A DNA stretch of 64,000 nucleotides from assembly GCA_027492275.1 (NCBI GenBank), contig JAPUFC010000071.1:62001-126000 (forward strand). The letters are read 5' to 3'. The translations under genes were made by a program, and so were the position numbers. Positions 9,338 to 18,357 of the stretch are shown in pieces (the first letter of the stretch is position 1; every line of letters starts with the position of its first letter). The DNA is from Mesorhizobium sp. (GTDB lineage Bacteria > Pseudomonadota > Alphaproteobacteria > Rhizobiales > Rhizobiaceae). Under the pieces are notes generated by a model that was not told the origin of the DNA, searched no databases, and worked only from the letters and a program-made list of their open reading frames with translations.

Positions 9338-9983
9338 GCAGACTCGCTCTTCCACTTCCGTGCATCATCAGAGTACAAATCTCCGCCATCCTTTGGTCCG
9401 CTCCATCCTAACATGCAGAGCGAAAGGCGCGATCGGACCCGCACGCAAAGCGTGCGCCATAAATCTTCATGAAACCTCCCTCGCCACAGGAATTGGCATC
9501 TCGTGGCATTTTCATCAGTTATGCTGTCTATCAGTTTCCCTGTCAATCCCCCGGTCGCGACGATGCCGGATCCCGCATGGACCACGAAGGAGAAGCGGCA
9601 AGGCGACGCCGAGTGACTTGAAAGGATTGAAACAGCGCCGAATTTTACCGCTCGACAGCCAGGATGCCATCGGAGGAGTCCAATTTATTTATAGTATATA
9701 TGAGCTGATATTTTAAAATATATTACGAGATCGCCGTTTGTTGCCACGTTCTATGAAAAATAAACTGCACGAGATTGCAGCCCTCAGCCGAGCTTTTCGA
9801 GAACAGGCAAGATTAGAGACGGTCGGGCAAGCTGCCTCGCGGCTTTCGGAAGCAAAGAAAGGGAGCGCAGGTTGCGGCGGCCGCGTCGCGGGTCTTGTCA
9901 GGAGACCGCCGCGCCATACTTGTCCCCGGCACGCCGCACCCATACACAACCGGAAACGCCGCCGGGACGCAGGAGACATCGAA
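9338..9983. other. 646-bp intergenic region between divergent importer operons
   Basis: No convincing gene is seen. It separates the peptide-type importer operon (minus) from the osmoprotectant operon (plus), so it should hold both promoters. It includes a 15-bp hairpin palindrome at 9441-9455 and an AT-rich stretch at about 9675-9740 that stands out from the GC-rich surroundings. Confidence 0.6.
9441..9455. promoter_or_regulatory. Short palindrome GCACGC-AAA-GCGTGC, possible operator
   Basis: A perfect 6-bp inverted repeat with a 3-bp centre lies about 100 bp upstream of the minus-strand importer operon. Its size suits a regulator-binding site or a small hairpin. No second copy was noticed, so the role is a guess. 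Confidence 0.25.
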
Positions 9984-10889
9984 ATGAAACTCAACGCCCT
10001 TATAGTCCAGATCGCCGCCCTCCTGCTGGCCACCGCCGCCCATGCACAAGTCGTCGTGTCGTCGAAGATCGACACGGAGGGCGGTTTGCTGGGGAACATC
10101 ATCTCCCAGGTCCTGCAGGCCGGCGGCGTCCCGGTGACGGAAAAGATCCAGCTCGGCGCGACCTCGGTGGTGCGCAAGGCGATCACGGAGGGTCAGATCG
10201 ACCTCTATCCCGAATACACCGGAAATGGCGCGTTCTTCTTCAACCGGGCGGACGAGCCGATCTGGAACGATGCGGCGAAGGCCTACGAAACGGTAGCCAA
10301 GCTCGATCTCGACACCAACAAGATCGTCTGGCTCGCACCGGCGCCGGCCAACAACACCTGGGCGGTGGCGCTGCGCAAGGACGTGGCCGCCGCGCAGTCG
10401 ATCGGCACCTTCTCCGAGTTCGGGAGGTACGTGGCCGGGGGCGGCGACGTCAAGCTCGCGGCCTCCGCCGAATTCGTCAGCTCTCCGGCGGCCCTGCCGA
10501 AATTCCAGCAGGTGTATGGCTTCACCCTGAAGCCGGACCAGTTGGTGACGCTCTCGGGTGGCGACACGGCCGCGACGATCGCGGCGGCGGCGCGGCAGAC
10601 GGACGGCGTGAATGCCGCCATGGTCTACGGCACGGACGGCGGCATAGCACCCTCCGGGCTGGTCGTGCTCGACGACGACAAGGCGGTTCAGCCGGTCTAT
10701 CAACCCGCGCCGATCGTCCGCGAGGCCGTGCTGCAGCAATATCCGCAGATCAAGGATCTGCTCGAACCCGTTTTCGCCAAGCTGGATCTGGTGACGCTGC
10801 AGGAACTCAACGGCCGTATCCAGGTGGCAGGCGAGCCGGCCAAGGCGGTGGCGACGGACTGGCTCAAAACCAACGGATTTCTCAAATAG
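9984..10889 (+). CDS. osmF: Osmoprotectant (glycine betaine-type) ABC importer, substrate-binding protein
   Basis: 301-residue periplasmic protein of the OpuAC/YehZ(OsmF) family. A signal peptide (MKLNALIVQIAALLLATAAHA) precedes the mature VVVSSKIDTEGGLLGNII, which matches the typical start of the family. The ligand-box region LYPEYTGNGAFFF is at about 75-87. The length is close to E. coli OsmF/YehZ (305). AGGAG lies eight bases before the ATG at 9984. It heads a four-gene set with the gene order of yehZYXW. The ligand is probably a betaine or another quaternary amine, but YehZ-type systems often bind glycine betaine weakly. Confidence 0.9.
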   Translation: MKLNALIVQIAALLLATAAHAQVVVSSKIDTEGGLLGNIISQVLQAGGVPVTEKIQLGATSVVRKAITEGQIDLYPEYTGNGAFFFNRADEPIWNDAAKAYETVAKLDLDTNKIVWLAPAPANNTWAVALRKDVAAAQSIGTFSEFGRYVAGGGDVKLAASAEFVSSPAALPKFQQVYGFTLKPDQLVTLSGGDTAATIAAAARQTDGVNAAMVYGTDGGIAPSGLVVLDDDKAVQPVYQPAPIVREAVLQQYPQIKDLLEPVFAKLDLVTLQELNGRIQVAGEPAKAVATDWLKTNGFLK

Positions 10890-10930
10890 GCGATGGCGGC
10901 AGCCACCTACCCTCGGATTCGCGCCGCCGG

Positions 10931-12079
10931 ATGAGGCGCCTGGATCGGGTCGGCCTTCTGGTCACGACGATCGGCGCCGCGGGCTTGGCGTTGCCCTTCG
11001 TCGCCTTTAGGGAAAACCGCATCGTTCCGGGCGTTCCGATCCCGCTGCCCGCAGCGCTTCCCGCCTGGGAAGCCGCGCTTTTGGGCGGGCTGCTTTGCGC
11101 CGCCGCCTGCATCGCTCTCGCATCCGTTTCCCCGGGCAAGAGGCTGGCCGGCAGCCTCGCGGCGGTGGCCATGCTGGCGCTTGCGATCGGGGATGCGGCG
11201 CGGCTGCTCACGCCTCCAGGCGACACCATCGTGCGTGTCGCTCCGGGGGCCGGCTTCTGGCTGCTGGCCTTGGCTTTGTTGCTGATGGCGTCCGACGCCG
11301 TCGCGCGCTGGAAGCTTGCGCCTTGGCCGCGGCTCGGCGCTCTTGCCGTGGCGACCGGCGCGCTGGGCGCGCTGCTGTGGTCCGGACTGTGGGACGATCT
11401 CTCGGTGATGCGCGAATATGCAAACCGCGCCGACACATTCTGGCGCGAGGCGGGCACCCATCTGGCGGTGGCGCTCGGCTCGCTGGCCGCCGCCGTGCTC
11501 CTGGCGGTCCCGATCGGCATCCTGTGCAGCCGCCTGAATGCGACCCGCGACGTCGTCCTCAACACGCTCACCGCCGTGCAGACCATCCCCTCCATTGCGC
11601 TCTTCGGCCTGCTCATCGCGCCGATGGCCTGGCTTGCGGCCACCGTGCCCGGTGCGGCGGCGATCGGCATCGCGGGGATCGGAGCCGCTCCGGGGATCGT
11701 CGCGCTGGTGCTGTACGGACTGCTGCCGCTGGTCGCCAACACGATGGCGGGACTGGACGCCGTTCCACCCGCCGCCAACGATGCCGCGCGCGGCATGGGC
11801 ATGTCCGATGTCCAGCGGCTCGTGCAGGTGGAGCTTCCGCTCGCCTTTCCGGCCATTCTCGCCGCCACCCGCATCGTGCTGGTGCAGAACATCGGTCTGG
11901 CGACCGTCGTCGCGCTGATCGGCGGCGGAGGCCTGGGCACCTTCGTCTTTCAGGGCGCGGGACAGACGGCAATGGACCTTGTCCTGCTCGGCGCAGCGCC
12001 GACGGTGGTCCTCGCCGCCATATCGGCCATCGCGCTCGACGCGGCCGTCGACATGGCATCGGGGAAGGGACGCCGATGA
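10931..12079 (+). CDS. yehY: Osmoprotectant ABC importer, large permease (YehY-like)
   Basis: 382-residue membrane protein, close to the 385 of E. coli YehY. The first half holds four or five hydrophobic helices that are not found in ordinary OpuC permeases. The second half (from about residue 170) is the transport domain with TVQTIPSIALFGLLI and the coupling loop ARGMGMSDVQRLVQVELPLAFP. The stop codon overlaps the next start by 4 nt. The ATG at 10931 is chosen for its position, 41 bp after the binding-protein gene; the ribosome site (GCCGCCGG) is weak. Confidence 0.9.
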   Translation: MRRLDRVGLLVTTIGAAGLALPFVAFRENRIVPGVPIPLPAALPAWEAALLGGLLCAAACIALASVSPGKRLAGSLAAVAMLALAIGDAARLLTPPGDTIVRVAPGAGFWLLALALLLMASDAVARWKLAPWPRLGALAVATGALGALLWSGLWDDLSVMREYANRADTFWREAGTHLAVALGSLAAAVLLAVPIGILCSRLNATRDVVLNTLTAVQTIPSIALFGLLIAPMAWLAATVPGAAAIGIAGIGAAPGIVALVLYGLLPLVANTMAGLDAVPPAANDAARGMGMSDVQRLVQVELPLAFPAILAATRIVLVQNIGLATVVALIGGGGLGTFVFQGAGQTAMDLVLLGAAPTVVLAAISAIALDAAVDMASGKGRR

Positions 12080-13014
12080 TCGGGTTCAAAGCGGTCTCGA
12101 AGCGCTTCGACGGCAAGACGGCCGTCGACAACGTCTCGCTGAGCGTCGAAAAGGGCGAGATCGTCGCCATCGTCGGCACGTCGGGCTCCGGCAAGACGAC
12201 GCTGCTGCGCATGATCAACCGGCTCGTCGAACCCACCTCCGGGCAGATCGAGGTCGACGGCCGGGATGTCCGGTCGATGCCCGTGCATACATTGCGGCGC
12301 GGCATCGGCTACGTCATCCAGGGCAACGGCCTGTTCCCGCACCGGACCGTGGCGCAGAACATCGCCACCGTACCCAGGCTGCTCGGGTGGGGCAGCGACC
12401 GCATCGCCGCCAGGGTCGACGAGATGCTGGCGCTGTTCCAGCTGGACCCCGCCGACTATCGCGACCGCTTCCCCGCCGACCTGTCCGGCGGCCAGCAGCA
12501 GCGCGTCGGCGTCGCCCGCGCGCTCGCCGCCGGGCCGGACCTGCTGCTCATGGACGAGCCGTTCGCGGCCCTCGACCCCATCATCCGCGGCAAGGCCAGG
12601 GCGGATCTGAAGGCCATCCAGCGCCGGCTGGGCACGACCATCGTGCTGGTGACGCACGACATCGCCGAGGCGATCGAGCTCGGCGACCGCATCGCGGTGA
12701 TGGATGCGGGCGCCGTGCTCCAGTTCGCGACTCCGGAGGACATGATCGTGAGCCCCGCCAGCGATTTCGTACGCGCGTTTCTCGGCACCGGCGAACGGGC
12801 CTTCCACCTGCTGTCGTTCCGTCCGGTCCGCGACTTCGTGGTGCCGGGGGAAGCGCAAGGCGAGCCGGTCGCGGACACGACGACGCTTCGCGACGCGCTG
12901 GCCGAAGCGTTGTGGTCGGCCCGCGAGGCGCTGCCGGTCCGCTCTGAGAACGGCGGCATCGTCGGCCGGATCACCCTCGACGCCATCCTTCGGCAGGGCG
13001 CCCGGCCGCGATGA
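12076..13014 (+). CDS. yehX: Osmoprotectant ABC importer, ATP-binding subunit (YehX-like)
   Basis: 312-residue ATPase of the ProV/OpuCA class. Walker A is GTSGSGKTT (36-44), the Q-loop region is VIQGNGLFPHRTV, the signature is LSGGQQQRVGVARAL and Walker B is LLMDEPFAALD. About 80 residues after the H-loop hold one degenerate CBS-like segment ending ITLDAILRQG, shorter than the two CBS domains of ProV-type regulators. ATGA overlaps join it to both neighbours. Confidence 0.92.
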   Translation: MIGFKAVSKRFDGKTAVDNVSLSVEKGEIVAIVGTSGSGKTTLLRMINRLVEPTSGQIEVDGRDVRSMPVHTLRRGIGYVIQGNGLFPHRTVAQNIATVPRLLGWGSDRIAARVDEMLALFQLDPADYRDRFPADLSGGQQQRVGVARALAAGPDLLLMDEPFAALDPIIRGKARADLKAIQRRLGTTIVLVTHDIAEAIELGDRIAVMDAGAVLQFATPEDMIVSPASDFVRAFLGTGERAFHLLSFRPVRDFVVPGEAQGEPVADTTTLRDALAEALWSAREALPVRSENGGIVGRITLDAILRQGARPR

Positions 13015-13742
13015 GGTGGGGCGCGTTCCTCCGCCTCGCCTGTCTTGCGGCGCTTTGCCTGTTCCTGGCTGAGCCCGAACGGTTCGGCTTCGTCTTCGCG
13101 CCGTTCACGCGCGACGGACAGCCGGCCATCTACGTGCAAAACGCCTTGCTTACCTTGGCGTTGAACCACATCGCCATCGTGGCGCTCGCCACGTCGATCG
13201 GCAGCGCCGTGGCCATCGCGCTGGCCGTTCTCGTCACCCGGCCGGTCGGGGCCGATTTCCTGCCCCTGTCGCGGACGATAGCGAATATCGGACAGACCTT
13301 TCCGCCCGTGGCCGTGCTCGCCCTCGCCGTGCCGATGCTGGGCTTCGGGACCGCTCCGACCTTTGTCGCACTCCTGCTCTACGGGCTGCTGCCGGTGTTC
13401 GAGAACACCCTCGCCGGCCTGTCCAACCTCCCGCCGGACGTGGACGAGGCGGCACGGGCCAGCGGCATGACCGAATGGCAGCGCCTTCTGGAGGTGGACC
13501 TGCCGCTGGCCGCACCCCTGATCGTCGCCGGCGTGCGCGTCTCGCTCGTCATCGGGATCGGCACGGCCACGATCGGTTCCACCGTCGCCGCCAGCACACT
13601 GGGCGAGGTCATCATGGCCGGGTTGATCAACGACAATCTGGCTTTCATCGTGCAGGGCGCATTGGCCGTCGCCCTCATCGCCATCCTCAGCTCCGAGCAG
13701 CTCATGAGGGTCGAGCGATGGATGATCCACCGCCGGACATAA
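13011..13742 (+). CDS. yehW: Osmoprotectant ABC importer, small permease (YehW-like)
   Basis: 243-residue permease, the same length as E. coli YehW. Five or six hydrophobic helices and the coupling loop ARASGMTEWQRLLEVDLPLAAP near residues 143-164 are present. It ends the operon; its stop lies only 9 bp from the stop of the converging enoyl-CoA hydratase-like gene, leaving no room for separate terminators. Confidence 0.92.
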   Translation: MRWGAFLRLACLAALCLFLAEPERFGFVFAPFTRDGQPAIYVQNALLTLALNHIAIVALATSIGSAVAIALAVLVTRPVGADFLPLSRTIANIGQTFPPVAVLALAVPMLGFGTAPTFVALLLYGLLPVFENTLAGLSNLPPDVDEAARASGMTEWQRLLEVDLPLAAPLIVAGVRVSLVIGIGTATIGSTVAASTLGEVIMAGLINDNLAFIVQGALAVALIAILSSEQLMRVERWMIHRRT

Positions 13743-13750
13743 AGCGGACG

Positions 13751-14533
13751 CTATCGTCCCGTGAAAACCGGACGGCGACCCGCGAGATGGGCCTCGATCC
13801 CCTCATCGGCATCGGCGGACCATTCGAATTCGTGGCGGAGGCGGTCGGACAGGGCCCGGGCTTCCTCGAAACCGGGGCGCTGCCGTATCCGCGCGATTTG
13901 CTTGGCGCCCCGAAGCGCGGCGGGACCGTTTGACGCCAGGACATCTGCAAAGGCGCGCACCTCGGAGTGCAGATTCCCGCCCTCCACGAGCCGTTCGACG
14001 ATGCCCATCCTCTCCATGGTTCGGGCATCGATCTCGCGGCCGGTGCAGATGAGGTCGAGCGCGCGCGGACCGCCGATCAGGACGGGGAGCCGGACAGGAG
14101 CGCCCGCGCCGGGGAAACATCCCCAGCGGGCTTCCGGCATCGAGAGGCGGCAGTGGTCGGCGGCGATGCGCATGTCGCAGGCCAGCATCAATTCGACCGC
14201 CCCGGCGCGCACGATGCCGTTGACGGCGGTGACGACGATCTGGGGAAGCTCTTCGATCGCGTCGAAGACCCGGTTGGCGAGCCGCACCAGGTCCATGACC
14301 CCTTCCTTTCCGAGGTCCGCCTTCAATTGCGGCGTCAGCAGCCCGGTGGAAAAGACCTCGCTGCCCGCACCGGTGACGATCACGACGTGCACCGCCGGGT
14401 TGGATCGCATCTCGGCGCAGAAGGACAGGAGCTGTTCCAGCATGGCCTGCGTGAGCCGGTTCTGCTCCTGCTCGTTCGCGAGCGTCACGGTCGCGACGCC
14501 ACCCTCGATCCCGACAACGACATGTCCGCCCAT
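13751..14533 (-). CDS. Enoyl-CoA hydratase/isomerase (crotonase) family protein
   Basis: 260 residues with the crotonase fold. The first oxyanion segment is SEVFSTGLLTPQLKAD and the second is NGIVRAGAVELMLACDMRIAA with SMPEARWGCFPGAG. The C-terminus SADADEGIEAHLAGRRPVFTGR is typical of crotonases. The start at 14533 follows GAGGAGG by eight bases. It is the last gene of the minus-strand Liv/enolase run, 142 bp after the binding-protein gene. The position of the first catalytic glutamate of true hydratases is not obvious, so the reaction (hydratase, isomerase or other) is uncertain. Confidence 0.86.
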   Translation of the reverse strand: MGGHVVVGIEGGVATVTLANEQEQNRLTQAMLEQLLSFCAEMRSNPAVHVVIVTGAGSEVFSTGLLTPQLKADLGKEGVMDLVRLANRVFDAIEELPQIVVTAVNGIVRAGAVELMLACDMRIAADHCRLSMPEARWGCFPGAGAPVRLPVLIGGPRALDLICTGREIDARTMERMGIVERLVEGGNLHSEVRAFADVLASNGPAALRGAKQIARIRQRPGFEEARALSDRLRHEFEWSADADEGIEAHLAGRRPVFTGR

Positions 14534-14675
14534 CGCAAGGTCCTCCTCGAAAGCGAGAGCGGGAGTTTCGTCTCCCGCTCCGCCACTTTCCCACAAAGCG
14601 CCTCGCGATCTCTCAGATTCGCTTCCCGCGCCTCACAGTCTTGCTTCTAAGCATACCCCGAAACCGGGACCCGCT

Positions 14676-15875
14676 TCAGTTCGTCCAGGTCGGCGAAACC
14701 TTTTCGAACTGTTTCGGCCAGACGGTCGCCTGCTCTCCGCCCTTCCACTGGATGATGATCGGGACGGCCAGCGTGTTGTGCCCCGTTTCGTCGAAGTCGA
14801 TGGCGCCTCCCGGCATGCCGTTGATCCATCCGCCCTCGAAGCGGGTTTCGGTCATCGCCGCCCGCAGGTCGGACGCGGCGGAGGACTTTGTCTTCTCCAG
14901 CGTCTGGGCGAGGATTTCTATCAGCGCCGCGTGCTCGATCGCGTCATGCACCATCGGGTAGTTGTAGCGGTCGCGGTAGAGTTTTGCGCTTTCCGGGTCG
15001 AGATCGTAGTTGGAGGAGTTGACCGACAGGACACCCTCGGCGAACTCGCCCAGGCTTTGGCCGAACTCGGGCAGGATAAAGCCGCCGGCGCCACCGACGA
15101 CCGGCACCTGGACCTGCTGCTGCCGCATCGAGCGCACGATTTGCAGCGTGTCGTTCAGGTAGGATACCGGAAAAAGAACCTGTGCGTCGGCGGCCCTCAG
15201 CTTGTTGATCAGCGGCGTGACGTCGGTGATGCCCTGCGGATAGGCCTCGTCCATCACGATCGACAGGTTCTTTTCCTTGCAGGCCGCACGAAGGCCGGCC
15301 GACTGGGACGTCCCGTAGGCCGTGTCCTCGTAGACGATGGCGACACGCTCGAGCTTCCTGCCGGAATCGGCGGAAATGTCGATGCAGGCATCCACCTGCG
15401 CGCGGCCGAGGGCCGAAGCCTTCGGGTTGATGCGAAACACGTTCTTGAAGCCGCGCTCGGTGAGCTGATCGGCGTAGGAAATGGTCAGAAGCGGGATGCC
15501 GCGGCGTTCGAGGACTTCAGAGACGGCCAGTGTCAGCGACGAGACGTAGGCGCCGATCACCGCCACCACCTCGTTCTGCGAAATGAGGCGCTGCGCGGCC
15601 GTGGCGGCGGCCGTCGGGGCCGAGGTGGCATCCGCCACGATCAGCTTGATCCTGGCGCCGCCCATGGACTTGATGCCGCCGGACGAATTCAGCCGATCCA
15701 CCGCCAGCTCCAGGCCGTTCCTGGAGTTGATGCCGAATTGCGCGCTGGCCCCGGTGAGCGGCAGGACCACGCCGACATTGATGTCGCCGCCGTTCTGGGC
15801 GAAGGCCGTCCGCGATGCCAGCGTGGCCGTCAGCGCCGCCGCGCCGGTCTTCAAGAGTGTGCGTCTGTCGATCAT
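14676..15875 (-). CDS. Branched-chain-amino-acid-type ABC importer, substrate-binding protein (Liv cluster 1)
   Basis: 399-residue periplasmic binding protein of the Leu/Ile/Val family (Peripla_BP_6). The signal peptide starts MIDRRTLLKTGAAALTATLA and has a twin-arginine-like RRTLLK, ending before QNGGDINVGVVLPLTG. The fold is shown by NGLELAVDRLNSSGG and by VYEDTAYGTSQSAGLR. It is placed last in the transporter set, 49 bp after livF. Proteins of this family also bind aromatic or organic acids, and the enolase and crotonase neighbours suggest a carboxylate rather than an amino acid. Confidence 0.92.
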   Translation of the reverse strand: MIDRRTLLKTGAAALTATLASRTAFAQNGGDINVGVVLPLTGASAQFGINSRNGLELAVDRLNSSGGIKSMGGARIKLIVADATSAPTAAATAAQRLISQNEVVAVIGAYVSSLTLAVSEVLERRGIPLLTISYADQLTERGFKNVFRINPKASALGRAQVDACIDISADSGRKLERVAIVYEDTAYGTSQSAGLRAACKEKNLSIVMDEAYPQGITDVTPLINKLRAADAQVLFPVSYLNDTLQIVRSMRQQQVQVPVVGGAGGFILPEFGQSLGEFAEGVLSVNSSNYDLDPESAKLYRDRYNYPMVHDAIEHAALIEILAQTLEKTKSSAASDLRAAMTETRFEGGWINGMPGGAIDFDETGHNTLAVPIIIQWKGGEQATVWPKQFEKVSPTWTN

Positions 15876-15924
15876 TGCTTTCTCCTCCCGTCGATGCCGT
15901 CACCATGGCGGCATCCTCGCGGTT

Positions 15925-16665
15925 TCAAATTCCCAGATAGGCCTCCCGCAGGGCGTCATCGCCGGCCAGGACCTCTGCGCTCCCCTCGAGCACGATGCGG
16001 CCCGACTGCAGCACGTAGCCGCGCCTGGCGTCTTTCAGAGCGATCGCGGTGTTCTGCTCCACCAGAAGGATCGCTGTTCCCTGCAGGTTGATCTTGCGAA
16101 AAGCCTCGTGAAGCTCCTCGACGAGGATCGGGGCCAGTCCATGGCTCGGCTCGTCGAGGATCAGAAGCTGCGGATCGAGCATCAGCGCCCGCCCGACCGC
16201 CACCATCTGCTGCTCGCCGCCGGACATGGTGCCGACGCGTTGAAGACGCCGCTCCGCGAGGCGCGGGAACATCGCGTAGATGGGCTCCAGCGCCGCCTTG
16301 AGATCGACTTTCCGCCGCCGGCTGAAGGCGCCCAGACAGAGATTTTCCTCGACGGTCATGTCGGAAAAGACATGGCGGCCCTCCGGCACATGGGCGATGC
16401 CGAGCGCGGGAATCTGGTGGGCGGCAAGCTCGAAAAGCTCCCGGCCGGCAAAGCGCATGCTGCCTCGCGCGCGCGGCACGATGCGCGAGATGCAGCGAAG
16501 CAGCGTGCTCTTGCCCGCGGTGTTGGCGCCGATGATGCAGACGAACTCGCCGCGATCGACGGTCATCGAAACGCTGTGCAGGACCTCGCGTTCGTCGTAG
16601 CCCGCATGGATGTCGCTGAGCACGAGCAACGCGCCGGCGGAAGCGGTCCTCTGATCATTCGGCAT
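15925..16665 (-). CDS. livF: Branched-chain-type ABC importer, ATP-binding subunit LivF (cluster 1)
   Basis: 246-residue LivF-type ATPase. Walker A reads GANTAGKST, where nearly all relatives have GANGAGKST; the minimal GxxxxGKST pattern is kept. The signature is MSGGEQQMVAVGRAL and Walker B is LLILDEPSHGLAP, the normal LivF form. It overlaps the end of livG by 11 nt from the ATG at 16665; a GTG at 16671 is the alternative start. Confidence 0.92.
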   Translation of the reverse strand: MPNDQRTASAGALLVLSDIHAGYDEREVLHSVSMTVDRGEFVCIIGANTAGKSTLLRCISRIVPRARGSMRFAGRELFELAAHQIPALGIAHVPEGRHVFSDMTVEENLCLGAFSRRRKVDLKAALEPIYAMFPRLAERRLQRVGTMSGGEQQMVAVGRALMLDPQLLILDEPSHGLAPILVEELHEAFRKINLQGTAILLVEQNTAIALKDARRGYVLQSGRIVLEGSAEVLAGDDALREAYLGI

Positions 16666-17374
16666 ATTCACGTCCCAGATAGGCGCGCACGACGTCCGGG
16701 TCGCGGGCGATGTCGGCGGGCGACCCGTCCGCGATCAGCTTTCCGAAGTTCAGCACCAGCACCCGGTCGCAGACGCTCATGATCGCCCGCATGTGATGCT
16801 CGACCACGAGGAGGGTGAGCCCCTCGCCGCGCAACTGGCGGATGAGGCCGAGCAGGTCGTCCATCTCGGCCGTGTTCAGCGCCGCCATGACCTCGTCCAG
16901 AAGCAGGAGCTTCGGGCGAGTGCAGAGCGCCCGCGCAACCTCCACGCGGGCGCGTTCCGGGAAGGACAGGCTTCCGGCCGCGCGGTCCGCTATGTCCGTG
17001 AGGCCGACGCGCCGCAGGCACGCCATGGCTTCGGCGCGCGCTTCGGCGACTCCGCTGTGGAGAAGCCCGCCGATCAGCACATTGTCGAGAACGCTGGATT
17101 CCGTGAACAGCGACACATTCTGAAAGGTCTTGGTCATGCCCATCGCAGCGATGACATGCGGCTTCCTGCCCGCCACCGGCCGGCCGGCCAGCTCCACCGC
17201 GCCGCCGTTCGGCCGGTGCAGGCCCATCAGCGTCGAGAACAGCGTCGACTTGCCCGCGCCGTTCGGTCCTATGAGGCCGACGATCTCGCCCTGGGCGACG
17301 GTGAAGGACACGTCGCTGAGCGCATGAAGCCCTCCGAACGACTTGGAAAGATTGCTCACCGCCAAGATCGTCAT
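16655..17374 (-). CDS. livG: Branched-chain-type ABC importer, ATP-binding subunit LivG (cluster 1)
   Basis: 239-residue ATPase with Walker A GPNGAGKST (36-44) and Walker B LLLLDEVMAALN. The signature loop is LSFPERARVEVARAL rather than LSGGQ or LSYGQQ. A loop without GGQ occurs in a recognised subset of LivG proteins (LPDR-type), so this is probably a working subtype and not decay. The start ATG overlaps the livM stop by 4 nt. Confidence 0.92.
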   Translation of the reverse strand: MTILAVSNLSKSFGGLHALSDVSFTVAQGEIVGLIGPNGAGKSTLFSTLMGLHRPNGGAVELAGRPVAGRKPHVIAAMGMTKTFQNVSLFTESSVLDNVLIGGLLHSGVAEARAEAMACLRRVGLTDIADRAAGSLSFPERARVEVARALCTRPKLLLLDEVMAALNTAEMDDLLGLIRQLRGEGLTLLVVEHHMRAIMSVCDRVLVLNFGKLIADGSPADIARDPDVVRAYLGREYAE

Positions 17375-18357
17375 GTGCCGGCCCCCGAGGTCTTCGGCCG
17401 CCTCGCGAGCGCGCTGCCGACGAGCGCCGCAAGGCCGCGCGGCTGGATCAGCACGATGACGATCAGGAGCAGGCCGTACACCAGTTGCGAGAGGCCGGCC
17501 GCCTTGTCGGCGAAGAGCACATTGGTGAGCTCCTCGAGCGGGATGATGAAGACGGCGCCGACGAGCGGGCCCACGACCGTGCCGATGCCGCCGACGATCG
17601 TGATCAGCGCGACGCGGATCGAAATCTGCAAGGCGGCGAACACCGAGTCCGGGTCGAAGAAGAAGTTCAACTGCGCGTAGATCGTGCCCAGGGCGGCGGT
17701 CAGGCAGCCCGAGATCACGGCCGCCTGGATCTTCACCTTCGTCGTCTGGACGCCGACGACCTCCGCGGCCGCCTGGTTTTCGCGGATCGCCCGAAGGCGG
17801 TAGCCGAGGCTGCTGAACTTGATGGCGGCGAAAACGACCGTGACGACGGCGAAGGCCGACAGCGCGAGGTAGTAGTAGGAGCGCGTGTCCTGGAACTGCA
17901 TCATCAGGAAGGACGGCTCGCCGTAGGGGATCGACAGGCCGACCGGACCGCCGGTCAGGGACGACCAGGCATTGGCCGCAACGCGAAAGACCTCCGCGAA
18001 GGCGAGCGTCGCCAGGGCGAAATAATGGCCCTTCAGGCGCATGGTCGGAAGGCTCAGCGCGAAGGCCGCCGCGCCGCCGACCAGGGCGCTCGCGATCATC
18101 CCGATCCAGGGGGAGAGGCCGAAATGGATGAGCAGAAGGGTCGACGTGTAGGCGCCGAGCCCGAAGAAGGCGGCATGGCCGAGCGACATCTGGCTGGCGA
18201 GGCCGCCGACGATGTTCCACGCCTGCGCCATGGCGGCGAACAGCAGGACAAGCGTGAGCACGCGCACGGCGTAGCCGTTGGCGTCGACCGCCATGGGCAG
18301 GATGAGCGCAAGAGCCAGGCCGGCCCCGGCGACGAGGAGATTGCGCGCCCGCTTCAT
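17371..18357 (-). CDS. livM: Branched-chain-type ABC importer, permease LivM (cluster 1)
   Basis: 328-residue permease with about nine hydrophobic helices. LivM hallmarks are ASQMSLGHAAFFGLGAY near residue 53, RLKGHYFALATLAFAE and RAIRENQAAAEVVGV; the C-terminal GLLLIVIVLIQPRGL is also typical. The ATG at 18357 overlaps the livH stop by 4 nt. Confidence 0.93.
   Translation of the reverse strand: MKRARNLLVAGAGLALALILPMAVDANGYAVRVLTLVLLFAAMAQAWNIVGGLASQMSLGHAAFFGLGAYTSTLLLIHFGLSPWIGMIASALVGGAAAFALSLPTMRLKGHYFALATLAFAEVFRVAANAWSSLTGGPVGLSIPYGEPSFLMMQFQDTRSYYYLALSAFAVVTVVFAAIKFSSLGYRLRAIRENQAAAEVVGVQTTKVKIQAAVISGCLTAALGTIYAQLNFFFDPDSVFAALQISIRVALITIVGGIGTVVGPLVGAVFIIPLEELTNVLFADKAAGLSQLVYGLLLIVIVLIQPRGLAALVGSALARRPKTSGAGT

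Noticed and set aside
13761-16091. Long plus-strand frame opposite the crotonase and Liv1 binding-protein genes
   Set aside because: Low-complexity antisense frame; no ribosome site or domain.
16655-17374. LivG without LSGGQ as a decayed gene
   Set aside because: The frame is intact, Walker A and B are standard, and a non-GGQ signature loop is known in a LivG subgroup.
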